Source: Verrucomicrobiota bacterium (GTDB taxonomy: Bacteria; Verrucomicrobiota; Verrucomicrobiia; Chthoniobacterales; UBA10450). From it: a DNA stretch of 64,000 bases. The translations under genes were made by a program, and so were the position numbers. The notes under the pieces are model-generated. The model was not told where the DNA came from. It saw only the letters and a program-made list of their open reading frames with translations, and searched no databases. The stretch lies in the NCBI GenBank assembly GCA_003218375.1, contig QHNH01000013.1, forward strand, positions 81,627 through 145,626. The letters are read 5' to 3'. Shown in pieces: positions 1 through 8,460 of this stretch. Each line of letters starts with the position of its first letter. The stretch's first letter is position 1.

Positions 1-330
1 GCGGTCCTCATCGCCGCGGGCCAATGGGGAGATTGGACGCATCCGCTCATCGTCACCGGCGTGTTTATCGTCGTGCAAAATCTGGAGGCGATCTTCGTCG
101 CGCCGCGCATCGTGGGAAATTCTGTCGGTTTGCATCCGATGACGGTGATCGTTTCCATTTTCGTCTGGGGCTTGCTCATCGGTGGATTGCTCGGGCCGAT
201 TCTGGCGGTGCCCTTAACCGCGACCATCAAGGTGCTTCTCGCGCGTTATGTCTGGGGTCGCCGCCTCCGCGAAAAAGTGGCGGACGCGGTGGACGAAGTT
301 CCCGTCGTGCGTGCCGAACAGGCGACGTAG
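1..330 (+). CDS. AI-2E family transporter, C-terminal part (5' end outside window)
   Basis: The reading frame is open from base 1, so only the last 109 residues are present. They hold hydrophobic segments typical of the end of the AI-2E/PerM exporter family (PF01594), including IFVAPRIVGNSVGLHP and the glycine-rich IGGLLGPILAVPL, followed by a short charged cytoplasmic tail. The family comprises multi-spanning inner-membrane proteins linked to export of autoinducer-2 or other small solutes; the substrate here cannot be told. The family call rests on pattern recognition of this conserved C-terminal block. Confidence 0.8.
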   Translation, partial: AVLIAAGQWGDWTHPLIVTGVFIVVQNLEAIFVAPRIVGNSVGLHPMTVIVSIFVWGLLIGGLLGPILAVPLTATIKVLLARYVWGRRLREKVADAVDEVPVVRAEQAT

Positions 331-387
331 TGCGTTGCTGAGCGAGGCAGTTGCAATCGCCTTCGCTTGCAAGGATAGGAATGCGCA

Positions 388-2178
388 ATGGTAGAGCAGG
401 TTCGACGCGTGCGGCGGAGACGCCGCGTAAAACGAGTCCGGAGTGGACGTTTGAAGTTCACGCCCGCGCGTCTGGCGATCTGCGCCGCCTCGCTCCTTCT
501 TGGCTTCGGATTCGGCTGGATGCTGCTGACCTCCGGCCCGAAAGCGTACCGCGGCTGGCGTGAATCGAGCCTGCTCAAGAGCGCCGCGGCCCTGATGACC
601 AGGGAAGATTTCGACGGCGCCACTCGCGCCGCGCGGGAAGTCCTGCTTCATCACGATTCCCTTCCTGCGTTCCATATTCTCGCGGAGGCGAGTGAAAAAC
701 AAAACCGGGCCGAGACCGTCACGTGGCGCGCGCAAATCGCCCGGCTTGAACCGGGCAATCTCGACAGCCAGCTCAATCTCGCTTCCGCCGCACTGCGTTT
801 CGGCCAGCTCGATACCGCCCGGAAAGCGCTCGAAACGGTCCCGCCCGTCCAACGCGATCGGGCCGCGTATCACGTCGTCGCCGGCTGGCTCGCCCGCGCC
901 CAGGGCAACGATGCCGATGTCGAGATGCACTTCGCTGCGGCCGTTGCCCAGGAGCCGGCCAACGACCTTTACGAATTCAATCTGGCCGTCCTGCGGATTC
1001 GTTCTTCCGCGCCGGAGAAAAGCGACGAGGCGCGCAAAGTCCTCGAGCGCTTGAAAGGCATTCCCGCGTATCGGGCCGGCTCGCTCCGGGCCCTTCTCAG
1101 CGACGCCATCCAGCGCAACGATCTCCAGCGCGCCGATTCGCTCGCCCAGGATTTGCAGATGAGCCAGCAGGTCACCTTCACCGATTACCTCCTCTGCCTG
1201 GAGTTTTACCGGAAGCTCGACGAGAAAAAATTTTCCGCGCTGCTCGAAAAGGTGAAGCCGGTCGCGGCGCGCAATCCACTCGACCTCGCCCTCCTCATGG
1301 ATTGGCTGAACAAGAACGGACTCGGCGCCGAGGTCCTGAAGTGGATGGAAAAGTTGCCGTCGGAAACGACGACGAACCCGCCGCCGGCCATCGCGATTGC
1401 CGATGCCTTCGCGGAAGCGAAAAACTGGTCGCGCTTGAAACGTTGGACCCGCAGCGGCGCGTGGGGTGATTCCGAATATCTGCGTCTCGCTTATCAGGCC
1501 TATAGCTCGAAGCAGGCGCGCCAGACTTCGTCGGACGCGGAGTTCTCCTCGCTCTGGCATTCGGCCGAGCGGGCCGCGGGGGACCAGGCCGATCGCGAAA
1601 TCAATCTCGCGCGTCTCGCTTCGAAATGGAGTTTGTCCGCGGAAGCCGAACAACTCTGGCTGCGGGTTGCGAAGGACGCGCCGAGGCGGCGGGAAGCGCT
1701 CGATGCGCTTTTTCGCATTTATCGGGCGAACAACGATCTGCCGAATTTGTACCGCATCGCCCAGCGCCTGCATGAGAATTCGCCTAACGAACCGGCCCTC
1801 GCCGCGAACTGCGCGCGGCTCGCGCTGCACGTCGATCAAAACCCTGCCGAAGGCCACCGCCTTGCGAAGGAGACCTACGATCGCGCGCCGAATGACGTAA
1901 ACGCCGCCATGACTTATGCGTTCTCGCTCTACATGCTCGGTCGCACCGCCGAAGGCGTGGAGATTATTAACAAGCTACCGCCCGAAGGCGTGCATGATCC
2001 CCATGCCGCGGTTTACGCTGCCGTGCTCCTGCTTGACGAAAACCAGGCGCCCGCCGCACAGGAGTATATCTTCGCCGCCCAGACCGGCCCCATTTTCTCC
2101 GAGGAAAAAAAACTTCTCGACGAAGCGATCGCGAAAGCGCGAGCCGCAATACCGAGCCCATCACCGTCGCCGAAGTAA
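388..2178 (+). CDS. Membrane-anchored tetratricopeptide-repeat protein
   Basis: 596 residues. A very basic N-terminus (residues 1-27, RRVRRRRRVKRVR) precedes one transmembrane helix (about 28-48), so the protein is probably anchored in the inner membrane with the rest periplasmic. The remainder is a chain of helical pairs of TPR type, for example around ARKALETVPPVQRDRAAYHV and the C-terminal block LAKETYDRAPNDVNAAMTYA. Such proteins usually act as assembly scaffolds. No catalytic motif is visible. The ATG at 388 is 57 bases after the preceding gene; the gene is convergent with the Hsp70 gene. The protein ends in a low-complexity SPSPSPK tail. Confidence 0.75.
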   Translation: MVEQVRRVRRRRRVKRVRSGRLKFTPARLAICAASLLLGFGFGWMLLTSGPKAYRGWRESSLLKSAAALMTREDFDGATRAAREVLLHHDSLPAFHILAEASEKQNRAETVTWRAQIARLEPGNLDSQLNLASAALRFGQLDTARKALETVPPVQRDRAAYHVVAGWLARAQGNDADVEMHFAAAVAQEPANDLYEFNLAVLRIRSSAPEKSDEARKVLERLKGIPAYRAGSLRALLSDAIQRNDLQRADSLAQDLQMSQQVTFTDYLLCLEFYRKLDEKKFSALLEKVKPVAARNPLDLALLMDWLNKNGLGAEVLKWMEKLPSETTTNPPPAIAIADAFAEAKNWSRLKRWTRSGAWGDSEYLRLAYQAYSSKQARQTSSDAEFSSLWHSAERAAGDQADREINLARLASKWSLSAEAEQLWLRVAKDAPRRREALDALFRIYRANNDLPNLYRIAQRLHENSPNEPALAANCARLALHVDQNPAEGHRLAKETYDRAPNDVNAAMTYAFSLYMLGRTAEGVEIINKLPPEGVHDPHAAVYAAVLLLDENQAPAAQEYIFAAQTGPIFSEEKKLLDEAIAKARAAIPSPSPSPK

Positions 2179-2188
2179 ACTCTGGGGA

Positions 2189-2296
2189 GCGCACGCGCCT
2201 CGCGTGCTGGTTTCGGCGTCTCGCCGAAACAGGCTTCCAGGAAAGTTCGCGCCGGCGAGACGCCATCGCCAACGCGCGAGACGCGCGCGCTACCCA
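2189..2296. repeat. Dispersed palindromic repeat (CGCGAGACGCGCGCGCTACCCA type), copy 1
   Basis: An imperfect inverted repeat: the left arm reads GCACGCGCCTCGCGTGCTGG and the right arm GCGAGACGCGCGCGCTACCC, with an internal pair TTTCGGCG/CGCCGAAA. A closely related element lies at 5934-6085. It fills the gap between the convergent TPR and Hsp70 genes, and its right end supplies the Hsp70 stop codon (CTA at 2290-2292 on the plus strand). It may also act as a bidirectional transcript end. Confidence 0.6.
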
Positions 2297-4077
2297 GGCC
2301 CAGACTGCATCGCCTTTTGCACGAGCACAGCCGCCAGATTCTGCGTCGCCTCATCGAGCGCGTTGTTCGCGGCCTGAAGTTTTCGCGCATCATGTGTCGC
2401 CAGCGAATCGCGGACCTGCGTGGCCGCGCCTAGGATCCTCTCCTTCTCCGCCGCATCGATCGTATCCCCGATCTGCGCGAATGCTGCATCCACCGCGCTC
2501 AGCATTTCCTCGGCTTTGAGTTTCGTCTCCGTCCAAACGCGTTCGCTCATGTCGTCGAAGGCGTGCTCGAGCGATTCGGAGATCATCGCTTCGACCGCTT
2601 CATCGGAAACATCTACCGCACTGTTGATCTCCACTACTTTTTCCGCGCCCGTTTTCGTGTCGCGCGCCAGCACGTGCAGGATCCCGTTCGCATCGATCTC
2701 GAATTGCACGCCGACGCGCGCCACGCCTTTGGGCGCCGGTTCAAACTCGATCTCGAACTGGCCGAGCGGCCAGTTGTCCCGCGCCATTTCGCGCTCGCCC
2801 TGCAGCACCTTGATCGACATCGACCGTTGCTGGTTCACCGCGGTCGTAAACATTTCGCCCGCCTTGATCGGGATCGTCGAGTTCCGCGGAATGATCACAT
2901 TCATCAGCCCGCCGAAAGTCTCGATGCCTAACGACAACGGCGTCACATCCAGCAGGACCACGTCCCGGACCGCGCCGGAAAGAATTCCCGCCTGGATCGT
3001 TGCGCCGATCGCGACCGCCTCGTCGGGGTTTTGCGACGTGTTTGGCTCTCGGCCGAAAATCTCCGCGACGAGTGTCCGCACTAGCGGCATTCGCGTCATC
3101 CCGCCCACCAGAATTACTTCATCCAGATCGGAAGGTTCGAGTTTCGCGTCAGCCAGCGAACGGCGGCAATGCGCGCGCGTCTGCTCGATGATCGGCCGGC
3201 TCAGTCGCTCCAGCTCTGTGCGGGTCAGCTCAGCGGAAAAATTTTGCCCGCCTTCGAGAAACGGAATTTCGATCGTTACGCTCATCTCAACGGAGAGTCG
3301 ATGTTTCGCATCAACGGCCGCCTCGCGCAGGCGCGCGATGCTTTCGGGTTTATCCGCCGGAAAACCTTTCGCGCGGAGATGCGCCATGATCGCGTTATCG
3401 ATGTCGTCGCCGCCGAGCCGCGTGTTCCCATTCGTCGAGAGGACTTCAAACACGCCGTGGTTCAGTTCGAGAATCGAGATGTCGAACGTGCCTCCGCCCA
3501 GGTCGAAGACGGCGATCTTCGAATGGCCCTCGAGCTTGTCGAGCCCGTAAGCGAGCGCCGCCGCGGTCGGCTCGTTGACGATGCGCTCGACGGTAAATCC
3601 AGCCAGCTCGCCCGCGCGCTTGGTAGCGCTGCGTTGCGCATCGTTGAAATACGCCGGCACCGTGATCACCGCGCGCGAGACCGGATGTCCGAGCGCCGCT
3701 TCGGCGTCGGCCTTCAGCTTTCCCAGAATGAGCGCGGAAATTTCCTCGGGTGAATGCGATTTACCGCGCGCCGCAATGCGGAGAGCTTTACCGCTCTTCC
3801 GTTCGAGCTGGTAAGAAACGTCCGCATCGCTCTCACGCAGGTCTTCGCCGCGCAGACCCATGAAGCGCTTGATGGAATAAATCGTCTGCGCCGGCTTGAG
3901 CGCGCGCATTCGCGTCGCCGGTTGTCCTACGAGCGGAGTTCCGTCCGACGAGAAATGGACGACGGACGGCGTCAACCGCTCGCCGTTCTTGTCTGCGATC
4001 AGGATGGGAAACCCGGCGTCCATCACTCCGATGAGCGAGTTGGTCGTTCCAAGATCGATCCCGACAATTTCATTCAT
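2290..4077 (-). CDS. Hsp70-family chaperone (DnaK/HscA-like)
   Basis: 595 residues from MNEIVGIDLGTTNS. An upstream in-frame ATG exists, but this start puts the phosphate-1 loop at its normal N-terminal place. Hsp70 signatures are in order: VGIDLGTTNS, VPAYFNDAQRSATKRAG, the phosphate-2 motif AVFDLGGGTFDISIL, VILVGGMTRMPLVR, the interdomain linker region VVLLDVTPLSLGIET, then the substrate-binding beta domain and a short helical lid. It is shorter than housekeeping DnaK (about 640) and lacks the acidic C-terminal tail, so it may be a specialised paralogue. No DnaJ or GrpE gene is adjacent. It acts as an ATP-driven cytoplasmic protein-folding chaperone. Confidence 0.93.
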   Translation of the reverse strand: MNEIVGIDLGTTNSLIGVMDAGFPILIADKNGERLTPSVVHFSSDGTPLVGQPATRMRALKPAQTIYSIKRFMGLRGEDLRESDADVSYQLERKSGKALRIAARGKSHSPEEISALILGKLKADAEAALGHPVSRAVITVPAYFNDAQRSATKRAGELAGFTVERIVNEPTAAALAYGLDKLEGHSKIAVFDLGGGTFDISILELNHGVFEVLSTNGNTRLGGDDIDNAIMAHLRAKGFPADKPESIARLREAAVDAKHRLSVEMSVTIEIPFLEGGQNFSAELTRTELERLSRPIIEQTRAHCRRSLADAKLEPSDLDEVILVGGMTRMPLVRTLVAEIFGREPNTSQNPDEAVAIGATIQAGILSGAVRDVVLLDVTPLSLGIETFGGLMNVIIPRNSTIPIKAGEMFTTAVNQQRSMSIKVLQGEREMARDNWPLGQFEIEFEPAPKGVARVGVQFEIDANGILHVLARDTKTGAEKVVEINSAVDVSDEAVEAMISESLEHAFDDMSERVWTETKLKAEEMLSAVDAAFAQIGDTIDAAEKERILGAATQVRDSLATHDARKLQAANNALDEATQNLAAVLVQKAMQSGPG

Positions 4078-4088
4078 GCCCGCAAACT

Positions 4089-4174
4089 GTAGCGGCGGTC
4101 TATGACCGTCGCACTTTGAGTTTGGCGAAGTCGGCCGGATCGGAAATAGTCCGGCGGTCACAGACCGCCGCTAC
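4089..4174. repeat. Inverted repeat between rtcB and the Hsp70 gene
   Basis: The left arm TGTAGCGGCGGTCTATGACC and the right arm GGTCACAGACCGCCGCTAC are near-perfect inverted copies separated by about 45 bases. The short arms GGCGGTC/GACCGCC are of the kind dispersed elsewhere in this window. The element sits between rtcB (same strand, ends 4178) and the Hsp70 start (4077), so it could attenuate read-through. No T tract follows. Confidence 0.55.
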
Positions 4175-4177
4175 AAA

Positions 4178-5347
4178 TCAATCCTTGTATGGATCGACAA
4201 TATCTTTGCCCGCCATCGCGACGCCGAGTGGCGTGAGGGTGTGGAGGATCCGGATCGTGCCGGCGTGCGCGGCCAGGACCTCCGGCAATCGTCGATACGC
4301 CTGGGGCGCTTCGTCCAGATCACCGCCGCGCAGGACCACGTTTTTGTCGGCGATCCATTTCATCATTTCGTCATGCCTCACGAGTCCATCCTGCCGGATC
4401 CGTTTTCCACCGATCTTCACAAACTTTCCCTTCGCCGCCGTGCGCGACATGATCCGGCCGGCGCCGTGGACCGTTGAGAAAAGTGCGTCGCGCGAAGTTG
4501 CCGAATCGATGCCTTCGATGATCACGGCATCGTCGCCCATGCTTCCGCCGACGAAACCTTTCTGACCCGGGAACGCGGGCGTGGCGCCCTTGCGCACGAC
4601 CCAATATTGCCGGCCGTCGTGTTCCTCGCGCCAGGCGAAGTTGTGATGGTTGTGGACTTCCTCGATTGTGTTGGCGCGGAGAATCCCGCGCACGACATGG
4701 CGTGCGACCGCTTCGCGCCCGGCATAAGCGTAGCGCCCAGCGAGCGTCATCGCCGCGATGTAATCTTCGCCCAGCGGCGACGCTTCCGAGACGACAGTCG
4801 GTGGAACATCCATCCCGTCCTTGCCGCCGGCCGCCTTCAGAAAATGCGTGGCGGTCTTATGCCCGAGCCCGCGCGAGCCGAAATGGACACCGACCCAAAT
4901 CCGATCGGATTCATCCGCGAAAATATCGACGTAATGATTTCCGCCGCCGACGGTACCGAGCTGGCTGGCCGCGCTCTGTTTCAACTCGCGCATGGGCGAC
5001 AACTGCCACGCCGGATCGTCGAAGAGCTCGTGCTCGATCCTCGTCTTGCTGCTTTGCCCGATCCCGAATGAAACGTCACGCACGACGTCATTCATGATTT
5101 CTTCCATGGCCGGAGCAACTTGATCGCGGGTTACATCGGTCCGAATGGCGAGATTGCCGCAGGCGATATCGAACCCGACCCCGGAGAGCGAAATCTTGTC
5201 GGTGTAAGCCACCACGCCACCGATCGGCTGGGCGTAGCCTTTGTGCCCGTCGGCGCACAACACGGCGCGCTCTCCACCGGCCGCGACGCAGCGTTCGATC
5301 TGCGCGATCGTCGCTTCGTCGTGCTCGCCGAAGATTTTGGTTTTCAT
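4178..5347 (-). CDS. rtcB: RtcB-type RNA ligase
   Basis: 389 residues, near the usual RtcB length (about 400). Family knowledge: RtcB joins 2',3'-cyclic-phosphate or 3'-phosphate RNA ends to 5'-OH ends using GTP and Mn2+, in RNA repair or tRNA splicing. Visible motifs: GVGFDIACGNLA (metal-binding Cys), LGTVGGGNHYVDIF, GVHFGSRGLGH, VRKGATPAFPGQKG, and FSTVHGAGR with the histidine that is guanylylated. The start at 5347 overlaps the stop of the upstream cyclic phosphodiesterase gene as ATGA, indicating translational coupling; a longer start at 5380 would overlap that gene by 37 bases. No RtcA or archease gene is seen nearby. Confidence 0.93.
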   Translation of the reverse strand: MKTKIFGEHDEATIAQIERCVAAGGERAVLCADGHKGYAQPIGGVVAYTDKISLSGVGFDIACGNLAIRTDVTRDQVAPAMEEIMNDVVRDVSFGIGQSSKTRIEHELFDDPAWQLSPMRELKQSAASQLGTVGGGNHYVDIFADESDRIWVGVHFGSRGLGHKTATHFLKAAGGKDGMDVPPTVVSEASPLGEDYIAAMTLAGRYAYAGREAVARHVVRGILRANTIEEVHNHHNFAWREEHDGRQYWVVRKGATPAFPGQKGFVGGSMGDDAVIIEGIDSATSRDALFSTVHGAGRIMSRTAAKGKFVKIGGKRIRQDGLVRHDEMMKWIADKNVVLRGGDLDEAPQAYRRLPEVLAAHAGTIRILHTLTPLGVAMAGKDIVDPYKD

Positions 5348-5877
5348 CCGGTAATCCGATGCGTGGCCACCACTCTCCACGCTTCCACATCCGCGCGCGA
5401 TTCGATCTTCGCCGGGCTGATCACCGCTTTCGCCGAATCGAAGCGGACTTTATCAAACGGGAGGCGAAGCGAAGCGGCCAGGTCGCGTTTCGTTTCTCGG
5501 TCCATCGTCTTGTAGATCAAACTGAGATGAGGGTTCAGTTGATAATCGTTTTGAGCGGTCGAAGCGCGTCGCAAATCCGAACTTAAGCGCGCCAGATCTT
5601 CGTCCGGCTCAAATTGCACGAAAACGGTTTTCGTGAATTTGTCCGAATGATCGAGGCCGCGAACCGAAAGGTGACAGGATTGGCGATTTTTCACGACCTG
5701 CTCGAGAACAGCGCTCGGATTTTCATTCGCGGCGTCGGTTACATATAGCGTGACGTGCGGCTCAAAGAATGGAGCGTTAAACTTCTCCGCCAGATTGCAT
5801 ATTAGCATGGCGAAATGGTTTCGCGCCGGCTCGGCTGGACAAAGCCAGTAGGTAACGATTGTCTTTTCCGCGACCAT
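5344..5877 (-). CDS. 2H-family cyclic phosphodiesterase (CPDase/LigT-like)
   Basis: 177 residues from MVAEKTIVTYWLCP. Two HxT/S motifs mark a 2H phosphoesterase: PHVTLYV (about residue 43) and PHLSLIYK (about 116). The N-terminal sequence (YWLCPAEPARNHFAMLI) resembles the eukaryote-type CPDase branch (PF07823) more than bacterial ThpR. Family members open cyclic phosphates such as ADP-ribose 1'',2''-cyclic phosphate or 2',3'-cyclic nucleotides. It is the first gene of an ATGA-coupled pair with rtcB, which points to handling of RNA ends. A start 33 codons further upstream would read into a dispersed repeat and is rejected. Confidence 0.82.
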   Translation of the reverse strand: MVAEKTIVTYWLCPAEPARNHFAMLICNLAEKFNAPFFEPHVTLYVTDAANENPSAVLEQVVKNRQSCHLSVRGLDHSDKFTKTVFVQFEPDEDLARLSSDLRRASTAQNDYQLNPHLSLIYKTMDRETKRDLAASLRLPFDKVRFDSAKAVISPAKIESRADVEAWRVVATHRITG

Positions 5878-5933
5878 TCGAGGAATGTCGAATAAGCATC
5901 GGGTTGCAACAAGGAGGAGAGGTTGCTGCCTTG

Positions 5934-6085
5934 TGCTGGGTAGCGCGGGCGTCTCGCGCGTTGATGACGGCGTCACGCCGGCCTGGACTTTCCTTCACGA
6001 TACATTGCGGGTTCGGCTGCGGACTAAGGAAAGAATGTTTTGGCGAGCCGCCAAAACCAGCACGCGAGACGCGCGCGCTACCCAG
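5934..6085. repeat. Dispersed palindromic repeat (GCGCGCGCTACCCA type), copy 2
   Basis: The left end TGCTGGGTAGCGCGGGCGTC and right end GCGAGACGCGCGCGCTACCC are inverted copies enclosing about 110 bases; an inner TTTTGGCGAGCCGCCAAAA hairpin is also present. Related to 2189-2296. It occupies the divergent intergenic region between the phosphodiesterase gene and the DUF2237 gene and is followed at 6094-6121 by a second motif, GGCGGTTTGGAAACCGCC plus GCTCCTTGG, which recurs at 26008-26071. Confidence 0.65.
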
Positions 6086-6134
6086 AACCGAAATCGGCGG
6101 TTTGGAAACCGCCGCTCCTTGGCTACTGTGCGCC

Positions 6135-6497
6135 ATGGTCACGAACGTTCTTGGCACTGAGCTGCGCTGCTGTTGCCGCGACCCGATAACGGGATTTTAT
6201 CGCGATGGCTATTGCCGGACCGGGGCGGACGATATCGGGCTGCACACGGTTTGCGTGGAAGTCACTGAGGAATTCCTCGATTTCTCCGTCCTCGATGGGA
6301 ACGATCTCGTGACGCCCATGCCGCAATGGGGTTTTCCCGGCCTCAAACCGGGAGATCGTTGGTGCGTCTGCGTTACGCGATGGAAAGCCGCGCTCGACCA
6401 CGGCCGCGCCGCGCCCATCGATCTTGAAGCAACGCATTCCTCGGTGCTTGAGTTCGTAGATCTCGAAGATCTCAAAGCGCACGCCGTGAAGGAATGA
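6135..6497 (+). CDS. DUF2237 family protein
   Basis: 120 residues from MVTNVLGTELRCCCRDPITG. The clustered cysteines (RCCCRDP), GFYRDGYCRTG, DIGLHTVCVEVT and WCVCVTRW are the conserved landmarks of DUF2237 (PF09996), a small cytoplasmic family of unknown function. The ATG at 6135 lies directly before the conserved block; the in-frame extension to 5859 runs through a dispersed repeat and is rejected. It is divergent from the rtcB pair. Confidence 0.85.
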   Translation: MVTNVLGTELRCCCRDPITGFYRDGYCRTGADDIGLHTVCVEVTEEFLDFSVLDGNDLVTPMPQWGFPGLKPGDRWCVCVTRWKAALDHGRAAPIDLEATHSSVLEFVDLEDLKAHAVKE

Positions 6498-6531
6498 CGG
6501 CGCTAGGTACCCGATAACTGTTCCCATGCGG

Positions 6532-7296
6532 TCATGACATCGCCAGACCCTCTGAGAAATCGGCTCTTCGGAAGCCGATGACCAACGATGTAACGATGTC
6601 GCCGCTTCGCAACCAAAACAGGCTGTATTCGCCGGACTCGGCAAGTGTAAGCAGACAGCGCGTAACCCCGCTTAGCGTCTTCAGTTTGGAATAATCATGC
6701 CAAAGGATGAATCCCTGTTTCGCAAGGTGCCGCAAGGCGAATTGCGTATCAGAGTAACAGTATTGAAAGGTATGGCTGCCATCTATCAAAAAACAATCAT
6801 ACGTTGATCTAGTTAAGTCGGCCTCATCCAAGCTGGCGGAGTCTTTTCGTATTTGCCTAACTTTTCCGGCCTGAGGATGAGAGCTAAGGCGAGAGCCGAC
6901 TGCAACGGTGTCCAACATAGACGCGTTAATTTGGTCTAGCGGATGGCGAGTACCGCTGCCCCCCGCTCTATGGATTTCATCTGGTAGGTCGACGGTGACG
7001 ATTTCTCTAACAGCCGCGCAATTTCGAAGAATATTGAGTGCAGTCAATCCATCGAAAGTCCCAATTTCAAGGAAGGATGACGCATTTGAAACTTTGATTA
7101 GCCCAACCACGAGCACCATCTCTGTATGCGTCATGTGACCACCTAAAGGAACTAGCGGAACCTCTAAATCGACCGCTAGGTATTCCTTACCGAGCCCATA
7201 GTTAATCAAAATATCCTCCGCCGAAAGCTGTGGAATACCTTCATAATCCGCAAATCGATTTTCTCTCGGAAATTTGAATGGATTTAGTACGACCAT
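6532..7296 (-). CDS. Class I SAM-dependent methyltransferase-like protein (Methyltransf_24 type)
   Basis: 254 residues. The Rossmann motif I is SSFLEIGTFDGLTALNIL and a later YDCFLIDGSHTFQYCYSD block is characteristic of the Methyltransf_24 family (PF13578), found in antibiotic and surface-polysaccharide methyltransferases. The substrate is unknown. Base composition is clearly more AT-rich than the neighbours, as for the next gene upstream (7415-8002), suggesting a small acquired patch. Confidence 0.75.
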   Translation of the reverse strand: MVVLNPFKFPRENRFADYEGIPQLSAEDILINYGLGKEYLAVDLEVPLVPLGGHMTHTEMVLVVGLIKVSNASSFLEIGTFDGLTALNILRNCAAVREIVTVDLPDEIHRAGGSGTRHPLDQINASMLDTVAVGSRLSSHPQAGKVRQIRKDSASLDEADLTRSTYDCFLIDGSHTFQYCYSDTQFALRHLAKQGFILWHDYSKLKTLSGVTRCLLTLAESGEYSLFWLRSGDIVTSLVIGFRRADFSEGLAMS

Positions 7297-7414
7297 GTTG
7301 CGTTCTTAGGTTTTGATCATACAGACGTTGGTAAATCGTCGGGCGTCATAAATGCGCAATCGCTGAAATTGTCGACAGTGCCGCTCAAAACGTTGAGTAG
7401 AATGACATTCCAAC

Positions 7415-8002
7415 CTAGTACGGCAAAGATACGCGAAATCGATCTTCTCCGACAACGGCTAAGAATTCGAGACGAAAGTAACGTTGTCGGTTCAAGAACT
7501 TCCGCCATGCGGATGGCTTATACGAAAGCAATGCGTCGCTAGCCTCGGAGACCAGTGCTATCCAAGTATCAACAGACTGATCTGTTTGGAGAATTGTCTG
7601 CCTTATATGAAATGTCTTGTTTGCGGAATCAAAGAACTTTAGTTCATAGGACGAATCACTGATGTCTCGGGCAGCCAGTTGATGGACAGCAAAATCGCTA
7701 GTTATCCCGAGCAGACGACCATTCGAGAGATAAACGACTGATCCAGTTTTGTTGACAAATGTGATTTCAATACCCTCACAAGAGGTCTCGTCGATCTTGC
7801 CTCGACGCCGGCTTAGCCGAACCTCTAAATTCGGGATTGTAGTAACCTTCCGCTTGGACCAAACCCAGAGAGCCAGTGGCCATACGATGGCCGTAAAGAG
7901 GAAGATTGCGAAATTCGGAATGTCAGCATCTTTGAGCCATTTCCAATATCGCAAAGCGCTTTCCGGCGGATTTGGAGTCGGCGTAATAATCTCGAGTATC
8001 AC
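7415..8002 (-). CDS. Hypothetical membrane-anchored protein
   Basis: 195 residues with a GTG start. One transmembrane helix (about residues 29-48, NFAIFLFTAIVWPLALWVW) follows a short N-terminus, then a soluble domain predicted mostly beta (NLEVRLSRRRGKIDETSCEG, IEITFVNKTGSVVYLSNGR). I do not recognise the family. It shares the AT-richer composition of the downstream methyltransferase gene (gap 118 bases, same strand). Confidence 0.55.
   Translation of the reverse strand: MILEIITPTPNPPESALRYWKWLKDADIPNFAIFLFTAIVWPLALWVWSKRKVTTIPNLEVRLSRRRGKIDETSCEGIEITFVNKTGSVVYLSNGRLLGITSDFAVHQLAARDISDSSYELKFFDSANKTFHIRQTILQTDQSVDTWIALVSEASDALLSYKPSAWRKFLNRQRYFRLEFLAVVGEDRFRVSLPY

Positions 8003-8460
<458 letters not shown>

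Noticed and set aside
214..1857. 547-codon open frame antisense to the TPR gene
   Set aside because: Shadow of the plus-strand TPR gene in GC-rich DNA; arginine-rich, no domain, and overlaps the end of the AI-2E gene.
2420..3550. 376-codon open frame antisense to the Hsp70 gene
   Set aside because: Serine- and arginine-rich mirror of a highly conserved Hsp70 coding region; no independent support.
7317..7508. 63-codon frame downstream of the membrane orphan
   Set aside because: Overlaps the end of the 7415-8002 gene in another frame and has no recognisable pattern.
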